DNA of 39,887 bases. Origin: Clostridia bacterium (lineage in GTDB: Bacteria; Bacillota; Clostridia; Oscillospirales; CAG-272). The stretch lies in assembly GCA_017505785.1 (NCBI GenBank), contig JAFVOQ010000054.1, forward strand, positions 1-39,887, given 5' to 3'. Made by a program: the position numbers and the translations under genes. Shown here piece by piece: positions 33,201 through 39,887 of this stretch (position 1 is the first letter of the stretch; each line of letters opens with the position of its first letter). The notes beneath the pieces are model-generated. The model did no database searches, was not told the origin of the DNA, and worked only from the letters and a program-made list of their open reading frames with translations.

Positions 33201-33858
33201 CAACCGTCTTCGTGCCATTGGTAACGTGGACCTGGATGCGGTCAATAAGTACAAGGAGATCAAGGAACGCTACGATACCATGAAGGCGCAGATCGACGAT
33301 ATGACCGCCGCGCGCGACGACCTGTTGAAGATCATTGCCGATCTGGAAGGCGAAATGAAGACCTCCTTTGTTGCCACCTTTAATCAGATCAACGAAAACT
33401 TTAACCGAACCTTTTCAGAGCTGTTTGGTGGCGGCAGTGCCGAGATCTCGCTCTCTGACCCTTCGGATGTTTTGACTTCGGGTATCGAGATCAAGGCGGC
33501 ACCTCCCGGCAAGATCATCAAAAATCTTACCATGCTTTCGGGTGGCGAGCAGTCCTTTGTTGCCATTGCCTTGTTCTTTGCCATTTTGCAGGTAAACCCC
33601 ACGCCCTTCTTTATTCTCGATGAGATCGAAGCGGCGCTTGACGAGGTAAACGTGGCACGCTTTGCCGCATACATCAAGCGGTATTCGCTTGATACGCAAT
33701 TTATACTGATCACGCACCGTCGCGGCACCATGGAGGCAGCACAGCGTCTTTACGGCGTGACGATGCCCGAGCGCGGCATTTCAAAGGTGCTCGCGCTTGA
33801 TGTGAATTCTATTTCCGGTAAGCAGGAAGGGGACGAGTGGAATGGGATTTTTAACTAA
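30223..33858 (+). CDS. smc: Chromosome segregation protein SMC
   Basis: A 1211-aa SMC ATPase. Walker A GPNGSGKSN is at 31-39, followed by long coiled coils (about 170-510 and 680-1020) on either side of the hinge domain (about 515-660, around EGYSNSVRYVMDAY, GPLSKVISVD and GGSFTGGS). The C-terminal head has the signature LSGGEQS (1105-1111) and Walker B FFILDEIEAALDE (D1133-E1134). With ScpA and ScpB, encoded at 13351-14811, it forms bacterial condensin. The start is TTG at 30223, with GGAGG 8 nt upstream and homology (YLKSLELQGFKSF) beginning at once. ftsY overlaps its end by 17 nt, as in the usual rnc-smc-ftsY order. Confidence 0.98.
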   Translation: MYLKSLELQGFKSFPDKTKLNFERGTTVIVGPNGSGKSNISDAMRWVLGEISSKSLRGSKMEDIIFGGADSRRPMGFAEVSVTFDNTDEENKLDYPGDEVTVTRRYYRAGESEYYINRRACRLRDIYELFMNTGVGRDGYSIIGQGKIAEIISRKSDERRSIFEDASGIAKYRHRKNETERKLKTTEENMTRVTDIFAEVEAQVLPLEKEAERAKKAIELHETKKQVDVQLWLFDSERLHGEIERAEENFRNSTYDLRLAEEAIADYNAQSDRLFEESQANTAAAEEVLERIRALEKENYERDNQYSVATTKIANTREKIEAAERAVQEKERALQLEATEGDRRRAELAVLADERNTLEAAHTAKAEQAQGFANMALQLAGEIATALADVSERETEVADITVRRKVLENNKITDSDKNEAMTAEIEEYRKISETLAAQCAEKEKAASGYQREIDEASARLSSLDARVRELTEELHEVSEEEADYKVQSDIARQRMEAFRAMEEHFEGYSNSVRYVMDAYANGRITDKDGRRCGKIYGPLSKVISVDKKYVVAMETALGANLQHIVVEDESVAKAAMLALKRAEAGRATFFPLSSMRGLTVTAEMEQAAECRGYVGIASELVGCEDKFYEVVSSLLGRTVVFEDLDTATEMAKKTKFRVKAVTLDGQVINAGGSFTGGSVKQKAGVLSRTGQIEELGEKLKVYTAKLSDLSARRAGLEDEIKSLGVERDDEANRQSLLFALQSAEAGEAAQCRAKYEANEALIEKLHADFEALTLQRAGYDDELARLAKQEQALRRQIEEISALRAEKDVERNGLLDHKSAVEQEMTELYIKISAVRKDIETVELYIADSDARAGAICAEIEAEHARIAEFEESIQSETLRQQANRNTFAEGERVLAELSERRQKLTTGNMDIERKRAVVSEKLRDKMTEQQTIFQAHTRNENKLNALREEQDKIAAKFWEDYEMTRNDAVALGFPALTAADRAAAVELQVSCRNRLRAIGNVDLDAVNKYKEIKERYDTMKAQIDDMTAARDDLLKIIADLEGEMKTSFVATFNQINENFNRTFSELFGGGSAEISLSDPSDVLTSGIEIKAAPPGKIIKNLTMLSGGEQSFVAIALFFAILQVNPTPFFILDEIEAALDEVNVARFAAYIKRYSLDTQFILITHRRGTMEAAQRLYGVTMPERGISKVLALDVNSISGKQEGDEWNGIFN

Positions 33859-34747
33859 ATTAAAGGAAGGTCTTGCCAAAACAAAGCAGGCGCTTTTTGG
33901 CAGGATCGATGCGATGCTCAAGCACTTTGTGCGCGTGGATGAGGAGCTGCTCGAGGAGCTTGAGGAGCTGCTGATCACGGCAGACGTGGGTGTTTCGGCA
34001 ACCGAGGAAATTTTGGATCGCCTGCGCGATGAGATCAAGGAGGGGCGCCTCAAGGAGCCCGAGGATATCAAGGCATCGCTTCGTGTGATCCTTGCCGATA
34101 TGATCGGGCAGGGCGAGCCCCTAAAGCTTGACACCGTACCAACCGTTGTATTGATCATCGGTGTGAACGGCGCGGGAAAAACCACCTCGATCGGTAAAAT
34201 TTCAAACCGCCTAAAGCAGGCGAAAAAAAGCGTTGTGGTGGCAGCGGCGGATACCTTCCGCGCGGCGGCTATCGATCAGCTTTCGGTTTGGTGTGACCGT
34301 GCCGGCGTGGATATTGTGAAGCAGCATGAGGGTTCTGATCCTGCCGCAGTGGTATACGATGCCATTCAATATACCAAAAAGAAGGGTGCAGACGTTTTGA
34401 TCGTTGATACGGCAGGGCGATTGCACAATAAAAAGAACCTCATGGATGAGCTCGCCAAGATCAACCGTGTCATTTCGCGCGAGTTGCCCGATGCCACCCG
34501 TGAAAACCTATTGGTGCTTGATGCCACCACAGGGCAAAATGCCATTTCACAGGCAAAGGAGTTTGGCAAGGCAGCCGAGATCACGGGATTGATCCTCAAC
34601 AAGCTTGACGGTACGGCCAAGGGCGGTATCGTGCTTTCCATTCGCCATGAGCTGGGGCTTCCCGTTAAGTTTATCGGCGTTGGAGAAAAGATCAACGATA
34701 TGCAGGAGTTTGAGGCGGAAGAATTTGTTGCCGCACTCTTTGAATGA
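33842..34747 (+). CDS. ftsY: Signal recognition particle receptor FtsY
   Basis: A 301-aa SRP GTPase. The helical N domain (1-about 90) precedes the G domain with GVNGAGKTTSIGK (from residue 107), the DTFRAAAIDQL insertion-box motif, DTAGRLHNKKNLMDEL and the LNKLDGTAKGG guanine-specificity region. There is almost no acidic A domain, which is normal for Firmicutes FtsY. It receives ribosome-nascent chain-SRP complexes at the membrane. It overlaps smc by 17 nt, and its stop codon overlaps the rdgB start. Confidence 0.98.
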   Translation: MGFLTKLKEGLAKTKQALFGRIDAMLKHFVRVDEELLEELEELLITADVGVSATEEILDRLRDEIKEGRLKEPEDIKASLRVILADMIGQGEPLKLDTVPTVVLIIGVNGAGKTTSIGKISNRLKQAKKSVVVAAADTFRAAAIDQLSVWCDRAGVDIVKQHEGSDPAAVVYDAIQYTKKKGADVLIVDTAGRLHNKKNLMDELAKINRVISRELPDATRENLLVLDATTGQNAISQAKEFGKAAEITGLILNKLDGTAKGGIVLSIRHELGLPVKFIGVGEKINDMQEFEAEEFVAALFE

Positions 34748-35373
34748 TGAAAAGATACGAGGTCGTGCTTGCCAGCCGCAATCGCGGTAAGCTAGCGGAG
34801 CTTGAGCGCTTGCTTTGCGCCGAGCTTGGTGATAGCATTGTTTTAAAATCCCTGGATGACATTGGTTTTACCGAGGATATTGAGGAAAACGGCACTACGT
34901 TTGCCGAAAATGCGCTTATTAAAGCAAATGCCGTTGCCGCAAAGGGCTACATCGCGCTGGCGGATGATTCGGGCCTTTGCGTGGGGGCGCTTGACGGTGC
35001 ACCGGGAGTTTTTTCCGCACGTTATGCGGGAGCTCACGGCGATGATGCCGCAAACAATGCGCTTTTGCTGAAGAATTTAGAAGGAAAATGTGATCGCGCC
35101 GCGGCGTTTGTCACGGTTTTTGCCTGTGCCTTTCCCGATGGCAGTGAGCCTATCGTTGCCGAGGGGCGCGTTGCGGGTGAAATTTTAAAGGCACCGCGCG
35201 GCGAGGGCGGCTTTGGCTATGATCCGCTGTTTTATTACGCACCGTTTGATAAAACCTTTGCAGAGCTTGATCGTGAGGAAAAGAACGGCATCAGCCACAG
35301 AGGCGCGGCGGTGCGCGCATTTGCGCGGCTTTTTGCTGCACGGATGATTCATTCTTGCCTAAAGGAGAACTGA
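34744..35373 (+). CDS. rdgB: XTP/dITP diphosphatase (RdgB/HAM1 family)
   Basis: A 209-aa nucleotide-pool sanitising enzyme that hydrolyses dITP, XTP and related purine triphosphates to monophosphates. The family start VLASRNRGKLAEL, GTTFAENALIKA, the ADDSGLCVGALDGAPGVFSA motif, GEGGFGYDPLFY and the closing EKNGISHRGAA are present. ATGATG at the start leaves two adjacent options; the first overlaps the ftsY stop codon in ATGA fashion. Translation is probably coupled to ftsY. Confidence 0.95.
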   Translation: MMKRYEVVLASRNRGKLAELERLLCAELGDSIVLKSLDDIGFTEDIEENGTTFAENALIKANAVAAKGYIALADDSGLCVGALDGAPGVFSARYAGAHGDDAANNALLLKNLEGKCDRAAAFVTVFACAFPDGSEPIVAEGRVAGEILKAPRGEGGFGYDPLFYYAPFDKTFAELDREEKNGISHRGAAVRAFARLFAARMIHSCLKEN

Positions 35374-35376
35374 TTT

Positions 35377-35664
35377 ATGCTTACAAGTAAACAACGCGCG
35401 ATGCTGCGTTCTATGGCATCGACCATGGATACCATTATGCAGATTGGCAAAAGCGGTATTACAGAAACGCTCGTTTCTACCGTTGGTGACGCACTCGAGG
35501 CGCGCGAGCTCATTAAGCTCCGCGTGCTTGAAAATTGCGATCTCGGCGTGCGCGGTGCCGCCGAGGAGTTAGCGGCAAGAACGGGTGCCGAGGTGGTTTC
35601 GGTGATCGGCACCAAATGTATTCTTTATCGCGAATCCAAGACCAAAAAGAAGATAGAGCTATGA
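35377..35664 (+). CDS. yhbY: YhbY-type RNA-binding protein (CRM domain)
   Basis: A 95-aa protein covering a single CRM/YhbY domain: LTSKQRAMLRSMASTM, IGKSGITETL, ELIKLRVLENCDL and VSVIGTKCILYRES. The GxxG-type loop is kept as IGKSG. YhbY associates with pre-50S ribosomal particles. The ATG has AAGGAG upstream. The stop codon overlaps the nadD start, matching the yqeI-nadD-yqeK order of Firmicutes. Confidence 0.95.
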   Translation: MLTSKQRAMLRSMASTMDTIMQIGKSGITETLVSTVGDALEARELIKLRVLENCDLGVRGAAEELAARTGAEVVSVIGTKCILYRESKTKKKIEL

Positions 35665-36275
35665 TAAACGGCATCATGCGCATCGGCATTTACGGCGGCA
35701 CCTTTGCGCCCGTGCACAACGGACACGTGAAGGCGGCGCAGGAATTTTTCCGTCAAATGGAGCTGGATCTGTTATATATCATGCCCGCAGCCGTGCCCCC
35801 ACACAAGCAGCTTGATGCCAACGATGATCCGCGGCATCGACTCAAGATGTGCGAGCTGGCGTTTGACAATATGGAGCGCGTATTTGTCAGTGATATGGAG
35901 ATCCTGCGTGAGGGCCCCAGCTATACCGTTGACACACTGCGAGCCCTTACGGGCGAGGACAGACGCCTGTTTTTGCTCGTGGGCACCGATATGATGCTCA
36001 CACTGGATCGGTGGCGTGAGGCGGAGGAGATCTTCAGGCTTTGCTATCCCGTTTATATGCGAAGGGAAAATGATCCGATCATTGAGGGACGCATTGTTGC
36101 AAAAAATAAAGAGTATCTGACCAAGTACGGCAAGATCGTGCGCCGCGTACCTATGGAATTTGTGGATATTTCCTCAACCGAGATACGCAACCGCGTAAGG
36201 GCGGGCGAAAGCATTGATGATGTGGTGCCTGCTGCCGTTGCACGCTATATTAAGGAAAATAAGCTTTATGTATAA
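35661..36275 (+). CDS. nadD: Nicotinate-nucleotide adenylyltransferase
   Basis: A 204-aa NadD that joins nicotinate mononucleotide and ATP to deamido-NAD. The nucleotidyltransferase motif GIYGGTFAPVHNGH is followed by MPAAVPPHK, the GTDMMLTLDRW segment and the late motif ISSTEIRNRVRAG. ATG 35661 overlaps the yhbY stop codon; ATG 35676 (MRIGIYGG) is an alternative start because the Shine-Dalgarno for the first is weak. The end overlaps yqeK by 8 nt. Confidence 0.96.
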   Translation: MINGIMRIGIYGGTFAPVHNGHVKAAQEFFRQMELDLLYIMPAAVPPHKQLDANDDPRHRLKMCELAFDNMERVFVSDMEILREGPSYTVDTLRALTGEDRRLFLLVGTDMMLTLDRWREAEEIFRLCYPVYMRRENDPIIEGRIVAKNKEYLTKYGKIVRRVPMEFVDISSTEIRNRVRAGESIDDVVPAAVARYIKENKLYV

Positions 36276-36915
36276 TTGCTTTGACAAGGAACAGCTTTCG
36301 CGTTTGCGCGAGAGGGTGGAGCACACGCTTTCCCCCTATCGCTTTTCGCATACAAAAGGGGTAGAGGATATGGCAGCGCGCCTGGCGGCGCTGTATGTGC
36401 CCCAAGCACAGAGTATGCTGCGCGCAGCCGCCCTCTTGCACGATATTACAAAGGAGCTCAGCGAGGAGCAGCAAAGGGAAATACTCGCGGCACACGAGAT
36501 TTCGCTTCGCCCCGATGAGGCGCGCTTGCCCAAGATCTTTCATGCGATCACGGCATCGCTTTTGATCCCTCGGGAATACCCCGATTTTGCCGATGAAGCA
36601 CTGCTATCGGCAGTGCGCTGGCATACCACAGGGCATGGGGATATGACCGTGCCGGAGGCACTGCTGTATTTGGCGGATTACATCGAGGAGGGCAGAAGGT
36701 TTGGCGATTGCGTGCGACTGCGCAATATGTTTTTTGATGCCGCACCCGAGAAAATGGATATGGCGGCACGCGAGTGCCATTTGTGGTCAGTGATGCAAGC
36801 AGCACTTTCCGTAACGGTAGCCGGTCTTGAGGCAAAGGGAGCCTTTGTTTGCCCGGATACGCTTGCGGCACTTGAGAATATCACGAAGAAATTAAGCCTT
36901 TTGAAAGGAATGTAA
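36268..36915 (+). CDS. yqeK: HD-domain protein YqeK (Ap4A hydrolase type)
   Basis: A 215-aa HD-domain phosphohydrolase: H28 in RFSHTKGVEDMA, the HD pair H58-D59 in LLHDITKEL, later FHAITASLL, RWHTTGHGDM and LYLADYIEEGRR. YqeK of other Firmicutes is a symmetrical Ap4A hydrolase, and the yhbY-nadD-yqeK-rsfS order here is the standard one. The start at 36268 overlaps nadD; AAGGA lies about 11 nt upstream. The C-terminal ~35 residues extend beyond the HD core. A lytR-type gene often placed between yqeK and rsfS is absent. Confidence 0.93.
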   Translation: MYNCFDKEQLSRLRERVEHTLSPYRFSHTKGVEDMAARLAALYVPQAQSMLRAAALLHDITKELSEEQQREILAAHEISLRPDEARLPKIFHAITASLLIPREYPDFADEALLSAVRWHTTGHGDMTVPEALLYLADYIEEGRRFGDCVRLRNMFFDAAPEKMDMAARECHLWSVMQAALSVTVAGLEAKGAFVCPDTLAALENITKKLSLLKGM

Positions 36916-36916
36916 T

Positions 36917-37300
36917 ATGAACGAAGAAATTATGGAACAGGAAGTAAAGCTTCCCTCTTTGGCAGATGCCACCGCAAAGGAGTTAGCCTTTGCCTGCCGC
37001 GACATTTTGGAGAGCAAAAAGGGCTCTAACGTTTCGGTCCTGTCGGTTGAAGGGCGCAGTGATATTACCGATTATCTGGTGCTTGCCACAGGTACGTCGG
37101 GCCCTCACGTAAAGGCACTGGCAGATGAGCTTGAATATAAGCTTTCGTTGCGTGAAGTACACCCACTGCATGCCGACGGTGTTGGCACACGCTCTTGGCA
37201 GATCGTGGATTACGGTACCGTTATGGTGCATATTTTCGACCGCGAAGCACGTGAGTTTTTCAATCTTGATAAATTATATAAAGAAACAACCGAGGAGTAA
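36917..37300 (+). CDS. rsfS: Ribosomal silencing factor RsfS
   Basis: A 127-aa RsfS/YbeB/Iojap protein that binds L14 on the 50S subunit and blocks subunit joining under starvation. The family motifs are VEGRSDITDYLVLATGTS, VKALADELEYKL and RSWQIVDYGTVMVHIFDREAREFF (spread over about 44-117). The start lies 1 nt after the yqeK stop codon with AAAGGA upstream. GAGGAG in its last codons serves as the leuS Shine-Dalgarno. Confidence 0.96.
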   Translation: MNEEIMEQEVKLPSLADATAKELAFACRDILESKKGSNVSVLSVEGRSDITDYLVLATGTSGPHVKALADELEYKLSLREVHPLHADGVGTRSWQIVDYGTVMVHIFDREAREFFNLDKLYKETTEE

Positions 37301-37302
37301 CT

Positions 37303-39705
37303 ATGAGATACGATTTTGCCGCTATTGAAAAGAAATGGCAGGAGAAATGGGACAAGGCGAGAATTTTCCATGCAGAGGATCACGACACTCGCAAAAAGTT
37401 TTACGGGCTTGTGGAGTTTCCCTATCCCAGCGGTGCAGGTATGCACGTGGGGCACATTAAGGCATATTCGGGGCTTGAGGTCGTGAGCCGCAAGCGCCGC
37501 ATGGAGGGGTACAACGTTTTGTTCCCCATCGGCTTTGATGCCTATGGCTTGCCCACCGAAAACTATGCGATCAAAACGGGTATTCACCCCCGTCAGGTAA
37601 CCGATACCAATATTGCAAAATTCACGCAGCAGCTTCGCCGCGTGGGCTTTTCCTTTGACTGGGAGCGCGTTGTCGATACCACCGAGGAGGGCTACTATCG
37701 CTGGACACAGTGGATATTCCTTAAAATGTTTGAAAAGGGTCTTGTGTTCCGCGACACGGCACTGGTAAACTATTGCCCCTCTTGTAAGGTGGTGCTCTCC
37801 AACGAGGACTCGCAGGGCGGCAAGTGCGATATTTGCAAGAGCGATATCGTGCAAAAATCCAAGGACGTTTGGTATTTGCGCATCACGGCATATGCCGATA
37901 AGCTGTTAAAGGGCCTTGACGATGTGGATTATCTGCCGAATGTCAAGATGCAGCAGGTCAACTGGATCGGAAAATCCACGGGTGCCTTTGTGAATTTCTC
38001 GCTTGCCGGCACCACGGAAAAGCTGCGTATTTATACCACCCGCCCCGATACCCTCTTTGGTGTGACCTTTATGGTTATGGCACCCGAGCATCCGGTGCTT
38101 GATCGCTACCGCGACCGTATTCAAAATGCGGCAGCACTTGATGAATACCGTGAGGCTTGTGCCAAAAAGACTGAGTTTGAGCGCACCCAGATGAATAAGG
38201 ATAAAACGGGCGTTAAGATCGAGGGGCTTTGTGCCGTACATCCGATTACCGGTAAGGAGATCCCGATCTATATTTCCGACTACGTCATGATGGGCTATGG
38301 CACGGGTGCCATTATGGCAGTGCCCGCGCACGATGAGCGTGATTTTGCGTTTGCAAAGAAATTCGGCATTGATATCATTGAGGTTATCAAGGGCGGCAAC
38401 GTAGAGGAGCAGGCGTATACCGGCGACGGCGAAATGATCAACTCCGACTTCCTCAACGGCCTTACCGATAAGAAGACCTCAATTACTACGATGATCAAAA
38501 AGCTTGAGGAGCTTGGCGTTGGCGAGGCGGGCGTACAGTATAAGATGAAGGACTGGGCGTTTAACCGTCAGCGTTACTGGGGCGAGCCTATTCCGATCGT
38601 GCATTGTGAGAAATGCGGTATGGTAGCGGTACCCTATGAGGAGCTGCCGCTTCGCTTGCCCGCAGTTGAAAACTTTGCACCCGGAGAGGGTGGCGAATCT
38701 CCGCTTGCCAAGATCGAGAGCTTTGTAAATTGTAAGTGCCCCAAGTGCGGGGGTGATGCGAAGCGCGAAACCGACACCATGCCCCAGTGGGCAGGCTCGT
38801 CTTGGTATTTCCTGCGCTATATCGATCCTCTCAATGCAGAGTGCCTTGCCGATTACGAAAAGCTGAAATATTGGCTGCCTGTCGATTGGTATAACGGCGG
38901 TATGGAGCACGTAACGCGCCACCTGATTTACAGCCGCTTCTGGCACAAATTCCTTTACGATATCGGCGTTGTGCCCACCGCAGAGCCCTATGCAAAGCGC
39001 ACGGCACAGGGGCTGATTCTCGGCCCTGACGGGCAAAAGATGTCGAAATCACGCGGCAATGTGGTTGACCCCAACGACGTGGTGGATACCTTTGGCGCAG
39101 ATACACTTCGCGTGTATATCCTTTTTATGGGTGATTACGCCTCTGCCGCACCCTGGTCTGAGAGCAGCATGCGCGGCTGCAAGCGCTTCCTTGACCGCGT
39201 GGCACAGCTTGCCGAGCGCGCAACGGGCACGGGCGTGACCAAGGAGCTTGAAACCCCGTTCCACCGCACGATCAAAAAGGTTTCCTCCGACATTGAGGAA
39301 ATGAAGTTTAATACCGCCATTGCCGCTATGATGACGCTCTTAAATGAGATCGATGAGGTCGGCCACCTTACCGTTACCGAGCTTGGCACGCTTGTCCGCT
39401 TGCTTTCGCCCTTTGCACCTCACCTGTGCGAGGAGGTTTGGGAGAGCATTGGCGGCGAGGGCTTCTGCTCGCTTGCCGCATGGCCGGAGTTTGATGAGGC
39501 AAAGACCGTGCTTTCCACCGTGGAGGTTGCCGTGCAGGTGTGCGGCAAGCTGAAGGGCGTTGTCGCCATGCCCAAGGGTGCCGATAAGGATACCGCGCTT
39601 AGCATTGCCAAGGCGGATGAGCGCGTGGCTGCCGCTATTGCCGGAAAGACGGTTGTAAAGGAGATCGTTGTGCCCGATAAGATCGTCAATTTGGTGGTCA
39701 GATAA
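37303..39705 (+). CDS. leuS: Leucyl-tRNA synthetase
   Basis: An 800-aa class I aminoacyl-tRNA synthetase. The HIGH-type motif is HVGH (48-51, in PSGAGMHVGHIKAY). The CP1 editing domain lies about 220-390 with TTRPDTLFGVTF and GYGTGAIMAVPAHDERD, the tRNA-contact WGEPIP segment follows, and KMSKS is at 579-583. Two CxxC zinc-type pairs are present (CPSC/CDIC, residues about 156-180, and CEKC/CPKC in the later insertion). The C-terminal anticodon-binding and tail domain ends KIVNLVV. It follows rsfS by 2 nt. No leucine T-box is seen upstream, consistent with expression from the operon. Confidence 0.98.
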   Translation: MRYDFAAIEKKWQEKWDKARIFHAEDHDTRKKFYGLVEFPYPSGAGMHVGHIKAYSGLEVVSRKRRMEGYNVLFPIGFDAYGLPTENYAIKTGIHPRQVTDTNIAKFTQQLRRVGFSFDWERVVDTTEEGYYRWTQWIFLKMFEKGLVFRDTALVNYCPSCKVVLSNEDSQGGKCDICKSDIVQKSKDVWYLRITAYADKLLKGLDDVDYLPNVKMQQVNWIGKSTGAFVNFSLAGTTEKLRIYTTRPDTLFGVTFMVMAPEHPVLDRYRDRIQNAAALDEYREACAKKTEFERTQMNKDKTGVKIEGLCAVHPITGKEIPIYISDYVMMGYGTGAIMAVPAHDERDFAFAKKFGIDIIEVIKGGNVEEQAYTGDGEMINSDFLNGLTDKKTSITTMIKKLEELGVGEAGVQYKMKDWAFNRQRYWGEPIPIVHCEKCGMVAVPYEELPLRLPAVENFAPGEGGESPLAKIESFVNCKCPKCGGDAKRETDTMPQWAGSSWYFLRYIDPLNAECLADYEKLKYWLPVDWYNGGMEHVTRHLIYSRFWHKFLYDIGVVPTAEPYAKRTAQGLILGPDGQKMSKSRGNVVDPNDVVDTFGADTLRVYILFMGDYASAAPWSESSMRGCKRFLDRVAQLAERATGTGVTKELETPFHRTIKKVSSDIEEMKFNTAIAAMMTLLNEIDEVGHLTVTELGTLVRLLSPFAPHLCEEVWESIGGEGFCSLAAWPEFDEAKTVLSTVEVAVQVCGKLKGVVAMPKGADKDTALSIAKADERVAAAIAGKTVVKEIVVPDKIVNLVVR

Positions 39706-39733
39706 AATTTCTGCACAAATATTACAAATTCTA

Positions 39734-39762
39734 TTGACATAGCAAGAAAAACTGTGTATAAT
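39734..39762 (+). promoter_or_regulatory. Perfect consensus promoter of rpsU
   Basis: TTGACA (39734-39739), a 17-nt spacer and TATAAT (39757-39762), 46 nt before the rpsU start codon. No clear terminator was seen between leuS and this promoter. Confidence 0.85.
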
Positions 39763-39808
39763 AGTAAAAGATTGTTGTTTTGCAACCGCGAGGGGAGGGA
39801 TATAGAAA

Positions 39809-39887
39809 ATGGCAGAAGTGAAACTGAAGGAGGGCGAGTCCCTTGACAGTGCTCTGCGTCGCTTTAAGCGTCAATGCGCACGTTCCG
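39809..39887 (+). CDS. rpsU: 30S ribosomal protein S21, N-terminal part (cut by window edge)
   Basis: Only 26 codons are in the window (MAEVKLKEGESLDSALRRFK, then RQCARS), matching the N-terminus of bS21, a small basic protein near the anti-Shine-Dalgarno of 16S rRNA. GGGGAGGGA lies 8-9 nt upstream, and the consensus promoter just before fits a highly expressed ribosomal gene. The rest lies beyond the right edge. Confidence 0.93.
   Translation, partial: MAEVKLKEGESLDSALRRFKRQCARS

Overview
The window reads as a chromosomal segment from an endospore-forming member of the Clostridia (Firmicutes), probably an uncultured gut-type lineage. Evidence: spo0A, gerW (ytfJ), a DUF2953 (ytfI-like) protein, a dacF-type carboxypeptidase and a SleB-type wall hydrolase; Firmicutes gene orders (lon-engB, scpA-scpB, infC-rpmI-rplT-rRNA methyltransferase, rnc-smc-ftsY, yhbY-nadD-yqeK-rsfS-leuS); strong AGGAGG-type ribosome binding sites and consensus sigma-A promoters. 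Base composition is close to half G+C. No rRNA, tRNA, CRISPR array or prophage was seen.

Layout. (1) 1-138: a cluster of small GC-rich hairpins, possibly the end of a mobile element lying to the left. (2) 139-5730, minus strand: a three-gene glycan-degradation operon with two tandem GH20-type proteins and one GH106-like protein, all without signal peptides. (3) 5841-8596: single genes with their own promoters (a CpsB/YwqE-type PHP phosphatase, a secreted SleB-like hydrolase, an orphan 81-aa protein, two small XRE-type regulators). (4) 8597-9049: a gene-free interval holding two well-delimited small-RNA candidates and an inverted pair of Spo0A-box-like sites, next to spo0A (9050-9829, minus). 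(5) 10091-21171, minus: a tight 12-gene array running lon, engB, two histidine phosphatases, lysA, an M50 protease, scpA, scpB, DUF2953, gerW, dacF, rluB, with a promoter before lon and a strong terminator after rluB. (6) 21172-21904: about 730 bases without a protein gene, holding the lon promoter, a third small-RNA candidate and the promoter plus attenuator-like leader of infC. (7) 21905-30030, plus: infC (AUU start), rpmI, rplT, rRNA methyltransferase, dprA, topA, trmFO, a 332-bp MITE-like element, rnc. (8) 30153-39705, plus: smc, ftsY, rdgB, yhbY, nadD, yqeK, rsfS, leuS, largely overlapping or abutting. (9) The right edge holds a consensus promoter and the first 26 codons of rpsU.

Most protein content is conserved housekeeping: translation, ribosome assembly, chromosome segregation, protein targeting, NAD and lysine/peptidoglycan precursor synthesis, and sporulation. 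The least explained content is the non-coding DNA. The best candidate for something undescribed is the divergent small-RNA pair beside spo0A. The minus-strand RNA has a consensus promoter, a predicted 5' end exactly at the base of a three-helix rod, a 14-nt pyrimidine-rich bulge, an intrinsic terminator, and a promoter overlapped by a Spo0A-box-like inverted repeat.
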